Source: an uncultured Erythrobacter sp.
GTDB lineage: Bacteria; Pseudomonadota; Alphaproteobacteria; Sphingomonadales; Sphingomonadaceae
Direction: 5' to 3'
Length of the DNA stretch: 64,000 nucleotides
Assembly: GCA_947488325.1 (NCBI GenBank)
Contig: CANKYZ010000006.1
Location: 124,001-188,000 of the forward strand
Position 1 is the stretch's first letter; the number at the start of each line of letters is the position of its first letter. A model generated the notes under the pieces. That model was given only the letters and a program-made list of their open reading frames with translations. It had not been told where the DNA came from and ran no database searches. Positions 27,324-35,767 of this stretch are shown here, piece after piece. The position numbers and the translations under genes are program-made.

Positions 27324-27344
27324 AAACGGAACAATCATCCGTTT
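27324..27344. promoter_or_regulatory. Inverted repeat AAACGGA-N7-TCCGTTT, second candidate operator
   Basis: Exact 7-base arms at 27324-27330 and 27338-27344 flank ACAATCA. Its centre is about 39 bases from the first dyad. It lies 52 bases upstream of the TTG start of the Lrp/AsnC gene and may serve autoregulation. It is not followed by a terminator-like T run. Confidence 0.5.
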
Positions 27345-27395
27345 TGGTCAATATTCTTAGGATAAAGCCTGAGGTTTAATAGACTGGAGTCTGCG

Positions 27396-27875
27396 TTGGA
27401 TAACTACGACTGGAAGATTGCTGAGATCCTAGAGTCCGAGGGTCGTATATCATTTGCGGCTTTGGCTGAAACGGTGGGTCTGTCCAAATCACCTTGCTGG
27501 ACCCGTGTTCGCGAATTGGAGAGGTCGAGTGTTTTGACTGGCTACCGTGCTCAATTCGACCCTGGAAAACTGGGTGTTGGCGTCCAATGCCAGATCTCTG
27601 TGACAATTGGATTTGATGCACATGCGGCGTTTGAAGAGGCGGTGCTAGAGCATCCAGCGATAAACGAATGCCACACCACGGCCGGGGATAGCGACTATCT
27701 ACTGCGTGTATTTGCCAGATCGGTCGAGCACCTTGATGAGTTACTTCGCCACCAAATTTCGAAACTGCCAGGTGTTCAGTCGATCTCAACGACGATTTGC
27801 CTGAAGACAATTAAAACGCAGTCTTCGATCACGAGTTGGGCTGCCCAAAATTTAGGAAGCACGCCCGGCAATTAG
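27396..27875 (+). CDS. Lrp/AsnC-family regulator, probably of the adjacent phhA-kyn operon
   Basis: This 159-residue protein starts at TTG 27396, with ggag 6 bases upstream. An N-terminal AsnC helix-turn-helix (about residues 4-50; ISFAALAETVGLSKSPCWTR) is followed by a RAM ligand-binding domain (ECHTTAGDSDYLLRVFARSV). It is divergent from phhA-kynABU and has two dyads in the shared promoter. KynR of Pseudomonas, an Lrp/AsnC protein next to kyn genes that responds to kynurenine, is the closest known analogue by context. Calling this KynR would be inference. Confidence 0.9.
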   Translation: MDNYDWKIAEILESEGRISFAALAETVGLSKSPCWTRVRELERSSVLTGYRAQFDPGKLGVGVQCQISVTIGFDAHAAFEEAVLEHPAINECHTTAGDSDYLLRVFARSVEHLDELLRHQISKLPGVQSISTTICLKTIKTQSSITSWAAQNLGSTPGN

Positions 27876-28039
27876 AGCCACATGTCAGCGTTTCACACTC
27901 CTCTTCCGCTTGCTTCATCATACTGAGTTTCTTCTCGGCTTGGCAGATCCCGATGTCAGGCTTGGATCGGGTAACATGTGGGAGAGAGCGGGCTGCCCAC
28001 AACTCATTTCTTGAATGGTTAAGATGCGCGCCGTCTGCT

Positions 28040-28390
28040 CTATTCTGAATCGATTCGGCTGAACTGGCGCGCCAGACTTGTGCAAGCTAAACCTAAAAAA
28101 ACAACTCCGCCGACGATAACTTGCGGTGCTGGAAGCACCGTCCACGCGACAGCAAAATAGCCGGTCATAATTAAGTTGATTGTCAAGATTAGAACTTTGC
28201 TGTGACGAGGTAACTCGGTCAGCGTTGCAACATTGGCCATTGCAGCGATCAGAAACGCAAAACCCGTACCGAGGAACCACAAGGCGTCAATCGTCCAAGA
28301 GTGATACACCAATAGCGTTAAGGCGATATGACCCGCGCCGAGCAATCCCGCAGCCATTGCTAGGGCCAATATCCAGTGGTGGAGATTCAT
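28040..28390 (-). CDS. Small four-helix membrane protein in a PadR unit
   Basis: The 116-residue product is almost entirely hydrophobic and has four membrane helices (for example WILALAMAAGLLGAGHIALT and DALWFLGTGFAFLIAAMA). No family was recognised. Its start overlaps the stop of the preceding membrane-protein gene as ATGA, and that gene overlaps padR in the same way. The three probably act together, with these two proteins as PadR targets. Confidence 0.7.
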   Translation of the reverse strand: MNLHHWILALAMAAGLLGAGHIALTLLVYHSWTIDALWFLGTGFAFLIAAMANVATLTELPRHSKVLILTINLIMTGYFAVAWTVLPAPQVIVGGVVFLGLACTSLARQFSRIDSE

Positions 28391-28956
28391 TGGCGCAATG
28401 CCTTTTCCGCAGTGACAACGCTCGGGATGAAAGTTGCGATCAACAACGCCAGAAATAACACAGCGAGATCCTCGATAATCAGGGCGATATGTAACGCTGC
28501 ATCGGGTGAGTTTGACATGCCTATTCTTACGGAGATAGCCGAAAGAGCTAACAGCAAACAGAATGGGGCACCCAATCCAATTGTTGCCTTAAATCCGAAC
28601 CGTGCGGTTGCAATTGCGCCCAAAGCAAAAATGGCGGCCATGCAATATGTGAATCTCTCTAAGGAAGGCTGGTTCGATACCGACATCCTGCCCGCGAACC
28701 ATATATTCAATCCTGCCCAAGCTATTGCGCCGCAGACTAGAAACCAGCGCACAACAGCGAGAATAAATTGAGGCGAAGTAACGCGCGCTTGGATGGCTGC
28801 GATCATGCAGCCAAAGCTAAAGCGTGGCAGTTCCGCATCCGGGATGTAGTCCAATTCCGAGAGAGCTGCTTCGAACCAATCCGTGCGTTCTGGAGGCGCA
28901 ATTTGGATTGCTAGACGCAGTAGTATTCTGGCCCGCTTTCTGATGACTGAGATCAT
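28387..28956 (-). CDS. Membrane protein in a PadR unit
   Basis: The 189-residue protein has a basic N-terminal amphipathic part (RKRARILLRLAIQIAPPERT, then WFEAALSELDYIPD) and four membrane helices. The soluble N-terminus resembles membrane proteins often encoded beside PadR regulators, where a short cytosolic segment precedes the helices. It overlaps padR upstream and the 116-residue gene downstream by ATGA. The function is unknown; sensing or an envelope stress role are possibilities only. Confidence 0.7.
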   Translation of the reverse strand: MISVIRKRARILLRLAIQIAPPERTDWFEAALSELDYIPDAELPRFSFGCMIAAIQARVTSPQFILAVVRWFLVCGAIAWAGLNIWFAGRMSVSNQPSLERFTYCMAAIFALGAIATARFGFKATIGLGAPFCLLLALSAISVRIGMSNSPDAALHIALIIEDLAVLFLALLIATFIPSVVTAEKALRQ

Positions 28957-29261
28957 GTTGCGTTCCCTTTGATCTGACCCGGGATTGACACATTTGCGTG
29001 AGGAATGTTGCGAGCCAATTCGATACCCGAAACTGTCAGCCTATATGCGTGCCGCGGCGGTCGACCCTCTCGTGAAGAAGGGAGCCAATTCGCTTCCAAA
29101 ATTCCCTGATCACAAAGGCGCATAAGCATTGGATAGAGAGTTCCGGACGAAAGACCTGTCCTCTTCATTATGTTGTAACCGTGGTGCCAGTCTGATGGCT
29201 GTTCCAAGAGGATGAGGAGGGTTGCTCTTGTCTGATTGGAAATTTTCCTGCGTCTGGTCAT
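28953..29261 (-). CDS. PadR-family transcriptional regulator
   Basis: This 102-residue winged helix protein has the PadR core: TRATLLILLEQPSDWHHGYN, then LSSGTLYPMLMRLCDQGILE and a wing with RPPRHAYRLTVSG. It belongs to the short type, with little C-terminal dimerisation helix. It heads a three-gene unit with two membrane proteins joined by ATGA overlaps. A near-perfect dyad lies 3-29 bases upstream of its start, which suggests autorepression released by an unknown ligand. Confidence 0.88.
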   Translation of the reverse strand: MTRRRKISNQTRATLLILLEQPSDWHHGYNIMKRTGLSSGTLYPMLMRLCDQGILEANWLPSSREGRPPRHAYRLTVSGIELARNIPHANVSIPGQIKGNAT

Positions 29262-29263
29262 CC

Positions 29264-29290
29264 TATAAATCTATATATGTAGAGTTTATA
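29264..29290. promoter_or_regulatory. AT-rich dyad upstream of padR, probable autoregulatory operator
   Basis: TATAAATCTA (29264-29273) pairs with TAGA-G-TTTATA (29280-29290) around TATATG, symmetric apart from one extra G. It sits directly before the padR start codon, covering the region where a repressor would block transcription or initiation. The symmetry is seen directly; binding by PadR is inferred. Confidence 0.6.
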
Positions 29291-29365
29291 TGCAAGAGAA
29301 AACACACGGTCAATTTTGAGCCTGAAATCCGCCATCAATTTTCGCGTACGATTGGGATCGCTACC

Positions 29366-30541
29366 CTATACCGACAGCGCGGTAATTACGCCTCGTATTT
29401 CGGCGAGCCCTTTCATCCGTCCAATTGCTGAATAGCCGGGATTAGAGGTGCGATTGACATCGCCCATCATCAGATGTCCGTGATCGGGCCGGATAAAAAT
29501 CTCCCGGCCCAATTCTCTTTCATTGCGCAGCAAATTTCGGATGACCGTGACCATATCGATGTCGCTGCCTAAGTGATTGGCTTCGACGAATGCCCTTTGT
29601 TCGTCAGGATCGCGGGATACTCCGCGCAAATGGGCAAAGTGAATTCGGTCTGCATAGTCCTGCGCCATTTGCGGCAAGTTGTTATCGGGGCGGCTGCCAT
29701 AAGTTCCAACGCACAAAGTCATTCCATTGGCAGGACTGGGCAGGGCGCCGAACAGCTGATCGAGATCGTCCGGCGTGCAGATCACGCGAGGCAGACCAAA
29801 CATACCCCATGGCGGATCGTCGGGATGGATGGCCAGCGCAACGTCTGCGTCTTGTGCATGAGGTAGGACCTGCGAAAGAAAACTGATGAGATTTGCGCGT
29901 AACGCGGCATGGTTAATTGTCGAATATCGAGCCAGCGCCTTCCGGAAATCCGTGAGTGAATATGCATCAGTCATCTTACCTGGAAGGCCTGCAATGATCG
30001 TATTCGTCAGCTGGGTTTGTTCATCCTTGCCCATTGCTTCGAATATGGACAGCGCACGGTCATATTCGGCAGATGTATAGTCATCCTGAGCATCCGCACG
30101 CTGCAATATAAATAGGTCAAAGGCGGCAAATCTGTCCTGATCAAAGCGCAGGGCAAATGCTCCATTGGGCAACTGATATCTGAGGTCGGTTCGTGCCCAG
30201 TCGATTACCGGCATGAAGTTGTAACAAATGGTTTTGATGCCCTCTGCCGCTAGATTCTGCAGCGTCTTTATCCAAGTGTCGACATATTTTTGGTGCTCGG
30301 GTGCAGCCAGTTTGATGTCATCATGGACAGGGATGCTTTCGACCACAGTCCAATGCAAGGGCGTCAGAGCGGAATTGTGCTCTTCAATCATGTCCTTATG
30401 CGCTTTAATCGCGGCACGTGGCCATGGCTCTCCAATGGGGATGTCGTGCAGCGCGCTGACAATATCAGTTGCGCCGGTCTGGCGGATATCGGCCAGAGTG
30501 ACCGGGTCATTCGGCCCAAACCACCTCCACGATTCACGCAT
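29366..30541 (-). CDS. uxuA: Mannonate dehydratase
   Basis: This 391-residue enzyme dehydrates D-mannonate to 2-keto-3-deoxygluconate in glucuronate use and depends on Mn2+. Family motifs include MRESWRWFGPNDPVTLADIR, TICYNFMPVIDWARTDL, ALAIHPDDPPWGMFGLPRV and IRPDHGHLMMGD. The length is normal. The gene follows an Nramp-like transporter with 35 bases between, and no other uronate genes are visible. A metal supply or sugar-acid uptake link between the two is possible. Confidence 0.95.
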   Translation of the reverse strand: MRESWRWFGPNDPVTLADIRQTGATDIVSALHDIPIGEPWPRAAIKAHKDMIEEHNSALTPLHWTVVESIPVHDDIKLAAPEHQKYVDTWIKTLQNLAAEGIKTICYNFMPVIDWARTDLRYQLPNGAFALRFDQDRFAAFDLFILQRADAQDDYTSAEYDRALSIFEAMGKDEQTQLTNTIIAGLPGKMTDAYSLTDFRKALARYSTINHAALRANLISFLSQVLPHAQDADVALAIHPDDPPWGMFGLPRVICTPDDLDQLFGALPSPANGMTLCVGTYGSRPDNNLPQMAQDYADRIHFAHLRGVSRDPDEQRAFVEANHLGSDIDMVTVIRNLLRNERELGREIFIRPDHGHLMMGDVNRTSNPGYSAIGRMKGLAEIRGVITALSV

Positions 30542-30576
30542 AATTTGGCCTTTTCCTTGGCATCAACTGCTCCATC

Positions 30577-31809
30577 TTAGCTTGCTACCATCGCGAGCAG
30601 TCCTTGGAAGCCCATATAGCTCGTCACTAACGAGAAGAGAAAGATTGCCGCCAATCCGATATTCATGATTGCGGAGTGGCGATGCTCTCCCATCAAATCG
30701 CTTCTGTTGCCCAGATAGAGGATACACGCGACTGTCGCCGGCAACAGCGCCACATTGAATGCTTGCGATGCGATCATGACAAATAGTGGACGCGCGTCGA
30801 ATAGCGGTACGACCAGACCTAAAAGCGAGATGAAAAAGACCATAATCCGGTATTTGGGCAGGGTCATGTCCCGCGGTGAATCGCCATAATCGCATAGCAA
30901 CCATGGCAGCATCAATACATTGGGAAATTGCGATGACACGCCGGCTGCGATGATGCCGATTGCGAAGATGGACGCAGCAAGCGGCCCGGCCAAAGGCTCA
31001 AGCAGGGTGATCATCTGAGCAGGTCGATCTAGGCCGATGCCATTTGCAAACAACGTGCCTGCCGCAGCCGCCATAATCGCGGCGCTTATGACGAACATCA
31101 TGGCGGTAGCAAACAAGGCATCGCGGCGCTGCTGCGCGTCGTCCTTAATCGTCCAGTCTGCCTCTTTGACCAGTGTCGTGCGAATAATGAACAGACCGGA
31201 AAACAGCGTTGTCCCGACCATGGATGCTATCAAGAGTAAGGGGTTCTCTCCCTCTTGATCGACCTGCGGTACCGAAGGAATCAATCCCTTTGCGAGATCT
31301 ATGGTGGGTGGCATCAGCAGGAAGAAATTGAATACAAAACTGGCGGCCATGATTGCGACAATCACCGCAAGCGAGCGCTCAAAAACCTGAGTGCGACCAT
31401 TCCAGAAAATGAAATAGACGAGGGTGACGAACAAGGCTGCCCAGTAAATCGGAGCAACCCCGCCCGCGATAAATGACTTGGACCATTCAAAACTGATCTC
31501 GGCAATGATGCCCATGACACCCATCACGCTGCCAGCAACGCCAGTCGTCAGCGCGACAATGAAGAACAGGCCGATCACAGGATGAATATGCTTGCGAAAC
31601 GCCTGAAGCGCTGTCTCCCCTGTGACCAACGTAAAACGGCCATAGGCGATGATCATCACATAGGCGGCGATACAGGAAATGAGCACGGTCCATAAAAGCG
31701 ACATGCCATACGTCGCCCCTGATTTTGCCATTGTGGTGACGCTGCCCGTTCCGATGTTAAAGCCAAGCAGGAATATGCCCGGCAGGAACAACGCGAAGGT
31801 GTTTCTCAA
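30577..31809 (-). CDS. Nramp-related transporter lacking the metal-binding DPGN motif
   Basis: The 410-residue protein has about 11 membrane spans and an overall Nramp-like pattern. However, helix 1 reads PGIFLLGFNIGTGSVTTMAK where canonical Nramp carriers have DPGN, and helix 6 lacks a clear M-P-H triplet (GTTLFSGLFIIRTTLV). It therefore may not carry Mn or Fe. The start is awkward: the in-frame initiator is TTG at 31809 with an aaagga motif right against it. An ATG at 31831 with a well-spaced ggagag site is one base out of frame (MTSSPQRIEK...). A small frameshift or TTG start must be checked. uxuA follows, so transport linked to uronate use is possible. Confidence 0.8.
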   Translation of the reverse strand: MRNTFALFLPGIFLLGFNIGTGSVTTMAKSGATYGMSLLWTVLISCIAAYVMIIAYGRFTLVTGETALQAFRKHIHPVIGLFFIVALTTGVAGSVMGVMGIIAEISFEWSKSFIAGGVAPIYWAALFVTLVYFIFWNGRTQVFERSLAVIVAIMAASFVFNFFLLMPPTIDLAKGLIPSVPQVDQEGENPLLLIASMVGTTLFSGLFIIRTTLVKEADWTIKDDAQQRRDALFATAMMFVISAAIMAAAAGTLFANGIGLDRPAQMITLLEPLAGPLAASIFAIGIIAAGVSSQFPNVLMLPWLLCDYGDSPRDMTLPKYRIMVFFISLLGLVVPLFDARPLFVMIASQAFNVALLPATVACILYLGNRSDLMGEHRHSAIMNIGLAAIFLFSLVTSYMGFQGLLAMVAS

Positions 31810-31956
31810 TCCTTTGCGGTGATGAGGTCATGTAGTTTCTCTCCCACACACAGCAATGCCAGACGCGGAGTATCTTACCTAGGGGCAGGGGATTGGCATA
31901 AACAGATTCTTACAGGTCCATCTAACGGGGCAAACCTTGATGGAGTGTTGGATCGT

Positions 31957-33183
31957 TTAGACTGCGCTGCGGAGCTCCGTGCTCATTGTGTCCCAATCTG
32001 CAATTCCGTGGTCAGCTGGTTTCTCGATAAAGATGACGGATTCTTCGTCCTTGCGTTGCCCTAATGGGATCCTTTGAGGATCAACGAATGCCCCGTTTGG
32101 TGTGGGGACGAACGTGATTGCGCTTGGTTCAGCCTGGCCTGAGTCATTGCCCAATAAGAGCGCAAGCCGTCCGCTCGATAACCTGACCAGCAAACCCGAT
32201 GGGAAAATTCCAATAGCCTGAGCCAAAGCGGCAAGAATTTTCAGGTCGAAATGGCCCTCCCATTGACTCATTTCGCCCAACGCTTTGTGCGGTGACCACG
32301 CCTTTTTGTAAGCTCGATTGGAAGTCAGCGCATCATAGACGTCGCAAATTGCGCCCAATCTCACTGCAAAGGACAGTTCTTCATTGCGAAGGCCAAATGG
32401 ATAGCCGGTGCCGTCCATCTTTTCATGATGGTGCCGGCAAACATCCATGGCTATTTTCGGAATTCTGGGAGATTCGAGCAACAATTGGTACCCTTTTTCC
32501 GGATGCGTCCGAATGTTCTCGAACTCCTTATCGGTCAGAGATGCTTGCTTGTTCAATATCGCATCGGGGATCGCCATCTTACCGACATCGTGCAGCAGGC
32601 CGGCTATTCCCAGATCGTGAACTTCCGATTTTGCCATGCCAAGATGTCGCCCGACCGAAACCATCAATGCGCACACAGCCACCGAGTGTAGATAGGTGTA
32701 ATCATCCTTTGATTTCAGGCGTGCGACAGTGAGGAAAATCTGCGATTCTACGCTGACTGCACCGATAATATCCTCGACTACGCCATTCATGCTTGGTGAG
32801 TGAATTGCGCAACCTAGCCGCGCATCTTCGAATACACCGCGCATGACTTCTTTTGATCGTAAGAGAAGCTTTTTGGCCTCTTGCCGCTTTCTCGCGCTGT
32901 GAGACGTTGCACGCTCTTTGAAACGTTCTCTGTCCGATTGCCTGGTGAAGGATGGTACGGATTGCGGAAAAGTTGATGTTGGCTGTGAGGGTTGGTCCGG
33001 GGCAAGTCCTAGTGCATCATCAATCAGCACAAAGGGCACATTGGCGTTGCGCACGCGTGCGACCTCGTCGGGGGATTCTAGCAGGAATTTTGCGCGCCAA
33101 AATGGATGTTCGAACCATGATCCGCCAAAGCCGCTAACATACATGCCTGGCTTGACTTCGTCGCAAGAAATTCGTCGCAGCAT
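31957..33183 (-). CDS. HD-GYP domain cyclic-di-GMP phosphodiesterase-like protein
   Basis: This 408-residue soluble protein has an N-terminal DUF3391-like domain (about residues 1-100) and an HD-GYP domain. The HD motif is in LLHDVGKMAIPDAIL and the GYP motif in HHHEKMDGTGYPFGL, both intact, so it is expected to degrade cyclic-di-GMP. There is no receiver or membrane segment. The C-terminal 110 residues (IGIFPSGLLVRLSSGRLALL) match the region usually seen after HD-GYP. It stands alone; no operon partner is apparent. Confidence 0.93.
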   Translation of the reverse strand: MLRRISCDEVKPGMYVSGFGGSWFEHPFWRAKFLLESPDEVARVRNANVPFVLIDDALGLAPDQPSQPTSTFPQSVPSFTRQSDRERFKERATSHSARKRQEAKKLLLRSKEVMRGVFEDARLGCAIHSPSMNGVVEDIIGAVSVESQIFLTVARLKSKDDYTYLHSVAVCALMVSVGRHLGMAKSEVHDLGIAGLLHDVGKMAIPDAILNKQASLTDKEFENIRTHPEKGYQLLLESPRIPKIAMDVCRHHHEKMDGTGYPFGLRNEELSFAVRLGAICDVYDALTSNRAYKKAWSPHKALGEMSQWEGHFDLKILAALAQAIGIFPSGLLVRLSSGRLALLLGNDSGQAEPSAITFVPTPNGAFVDPQRIPLGQRKDEESVIFIEKPADHGIADWDTMSTELRSAV

Positions 33184-33401
33184 CGAGTCTATTGCCCATC
33201 CAAACCGGCTTTGGCTCGATCGGTGCGTCTAAGGTAAACGTTCCAATTGAGAGCATTACGTGCCGGAATTCAATGGACGCACATAGTCAGAAGGTTGCAA
33301 ACCAATCGTGTGCAGTCGCCAAGGGTTCACCCCTAATCGTGCGATAAGAACATGCTAGCTATCGGGTTGTTGTGGCTGATATCTTTTTGAACCGATAAGT
33401 C

Positions 33402-35396
33402 TTAGTTTGACGGCGGTTTAGGCTTGCCAAATTTCTTGTGGGAGCCAGGCTTTCCGCGGTCTTTACCGTTGGTCTTACCGCCACCAAACTTGCCACCGGG
33501 CTTCTTCTTGAACGGCTTGCCTTCTGAGCGGCCTTCGGGCCTTCCTGCGGGTTTACCACTTGGCCTGCCTGATGAGTCACCAAATGGATCGCTCATCGTA
33601 TCTCTAGAAGAGCTCCCGCTAGACTTCCCAGCATATTTTCCGGCTGGCTTCCCGCCCCAATCGCCAGAAGGTTTGCCATGTGGTTTGCGTGATGAGTGCG
33701 CTTTCGCTCCGCCTGGTCCGCCCGGGCCGCGTGGTTTGTAACCCTGATCCGATCGTCCCTTGCGGTTCTCACGAGCGGCAACACGGGGGCCGTCTTTGGA
33801 CGCTTCGAAATTGATGCTCTCTTCATCACCGTCGGTGCCTGCCGTGCGCCGAGCAGCGTCGGCGAACTTATCAGCAATGGGTCGTGGGATCTGGAAGTAG
33901 GTTTCATCCGGACCGATGCGAATGGCTCCAATTTCGTTACGCGTTACATGACCGCGGCGGCAGATGAGAGGCATGATCCAGCGCGGATCAGCGTTTTGTT
34001 TCCGGCCAATATCCATGCGAAACCAGACAGTGTCCTCAAAACCCGGACGGTGACGTTCCTTTTGCGCTTCGCGGCGAGCCTCTGGTGTGTTGGGCATCAA
34101 ATCTTCTGGGGCGGGCATTTTTGAACGGTGGGCATGAACCAACATGGCGGCTAATTCAGCCGGGGTTTTCTGCGTCATCAACCTGTCTGCAAGCTCGCGG
34201 TCAGCGTCCGTAACCTCAACCGGCTCCATGAGTTTTTCGAGCAGTCGTTCGCGATCCTTAGTCATGATGGCGTCGCGATCAGGTGCTTCCATCCATTGCG
34301 CCTTGATACTGGCGCGGCGAAGCATGGATTCAACGCGTTTGCGGCGTGGGAAGGGGACGATCAGGACAGCGGTACCCTTTTTCCCAGCTCGGCCCGTTCG
34401 GCCGGACCGGTGCTGTAATGCTTCCGCGTCGCGAGGAATTTCGACGTGGACGACCAGACTGAGTGAGGGCAGATCAATGCCACGTGCAGCTACATCGGTC
34501 GCAACGCAAACGCGTGCGCGTTGGTCGCGTAAAGCTTGCAATGCTTGGTTGCGTTCTTGTTGGGAATGTTCACCCGATAACGCAACGACGCTAAAACCAC
34601 GTTCTTGCAAAGTTGCATGCAACCGTCGAACAGCATCGCGCGTTGCGCAAAACAGGATCGCAGTTTCTGCCTCATGGAACCGCAGCAGATTGACCACGGC
34701 ATTTTCAACTTCAGGTGGAGAAACCGTGACGGCCTGATAAGAGATGTCTTCGTGGCTTCGGCCCTTATCTACCGTTGCGATACGCAGAGCATCACGCTGA
34801 TAGCGCTTTGCCATTGCCTCAATCTGACGAGGCATTGTTGCCGAAAACATCAATGTGCGGCGCTGGTCAGGTGATGCTTCTAGGATCGCCTCCAGTTCAT
34901 CGCGAAAGCCCATATCGAGCATTTCGTCAGCTTCGTCGAGAACGATGCCTTTCAAAGCTGACAGGTCGAGGGCCCCGCGCTCCAGATGGTCGCGCAAACG
35001 GCCTGGTGTGCCGACAACAATGGTTGCACCTGATCGCAGCACTTTGCGCTCTGCTGAAGGGTTCATACCGCCAACACAGGTCGCAACGCGTGCGCCCGTT
35101 GCGCTGTATAACCAACCCAGTTCACGGCTGACTTGCAATGCCAGTTCGCGCGTCGGAGCGATGACTAGAGCGAGGGGGCTGGACGCGCGTTGCAATTCAC
35201 CGGCATCGTCCAGCAGTTCGCCTGCCATAGCTAAGCCAAAGGCCACGGTCTTACCCGAACCGGTCTGCGCGGAAACCACTAGGTCGCGACCCAGCGCCTC
35301 TTGCTCAAGAACTGCGGCCTGAACGTCGGTTGGTTTAGTATATTCACGCTCTGCAAGGGCGCTACGAAGTTTATCGGGGAGGGCTGCGAAAGTCAT
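33402..35396 (-). CDS. DEAD-box RNA helicase with a DbpA/CsdA-like RNA-binding domain
   Basis: The 664-residue product has all helicase motifs: VSAQTGSGKTVAFGLA, PTRELALQV, VLDEADEMLDMGFRDELEAI, SATMP and HRSGRTGRAGKKGTAV. After a linker there is a DbpA-type RNA-binding domain (IGPDETYFQIPRPIADKFAD). The last 130 residues are a low-complexity Gly/Lys/Ser tail. This matches DeaD/CsdA-type enzymes that remodel rRNA and mRNA in the cold. About 370 bases of upstream noncoding sequence might include a long 5' leader, as is common for cold-induced helicases. Confidence 0.93.
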   Translation of the reverse strand: MTFAALPDKLRSALAEREYTKPTDVQAAVLEQEALGRDLVVSAQTGSGKTVAFGLAMAGELLDDAGELQRASSPLALVIAPTRELALQVSRELGWLYSATGARVATCVGGMNPSAERKVLRSGATIVVGTPGRLRDHLERGALDLSALKGIVLDEADEMLDMGFRDELEAILEASPDQRRTLMFSATMPRQIEAMAKRYQRDALRIATVDKGRSHEDISYQAVTVSPPEVENAVVNLLRFHEAETAILFCATRDAVRRLHATLQERGFSVVALSGEHSQQERNQALQALRDQRARVCVATDVAARGIDLPSLSLVVHVEIPRDAEALQHRSGRTGRAGKKGTAVLIVPFPRRKRVESMLRRASIKAQWMEAPDRDAIMTKDRERLLEKLMEPVEVTDADRELADRLMTQKTPAELAAMLVHAHRSKMPAPEDLMPNTPEARREAQKERHRPGFEDTVWFRMDIGRKQNADPRWIMPLICRRGHVTRNEIGAIRIGPDETYFQIPRPIADKFADAARRTAGTDGDEESINFEASKDGPRVAARENRKGRSDQGYKPRGPGGPGGAKAHSSRKPHGKPSGDWGGKPAGKYAGKSSGSSSRDTMSDPFGDSSGRPSGKPAGRPEGRSEGKPFKKKPGGKFGGGKTNGKDRGKPGSHKKFGKPKPPSN

Positions 35397-35767
35397 ATTA
35401 CGCTTTCATAATGATCATGCTGCGACAGCAGCGTAGGGGACGAACCCCTGACAAATGGGTGCGAAAACATCTGCGGATCGACCGCAACAGTGAGTTCTCA
35501 AGAGTTTCTGCCATTTTGGCTTTTGCAGTTTTGATGCAAAGATCGCGTGGCAGGTATGGTTCAATGGGGTAAATTTTCGTCGCCCCTGGGAGCGTGGTGC
35601 TCCGATTTCGCGCGGCAACTAGCGTAATTGTATAGCAACGCGCAATGATAATCGCCCAAGAGAATTGTCTGCGTATTCACTAACGTTACCAATTCGAACA
35701 ATCGCGCTGCCTTGCTTAGTCGTAGATTGTGGGCCAGCAGTGTATTTCGACAGGCGAAAGGAACGGC
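35397..35767. other. Divergent intergenic region between helicase and TIGR03084 genes
   Basis: No gene lies in these 371 bases. There is a stem-loop AGGGG/CCCCT (35435-35449), and near 35417-35432 a smaller GCTGCGACAGC hairpin. These could lie in the 5' leader of the helicase mRNA, where cold-regulated structures are known for deaD/csdA genes. Promoters for both genes must lie here, but no confident box was identified. Confidence 0.4.

Noticed and set aside
33402..33931. Low-complexity tail of the helicase as a sign of assembly error
   Set aside because: The Gly/Lys/Ser-rich tail is continuous with the helicase frame, and such tails are common in this helicase group.
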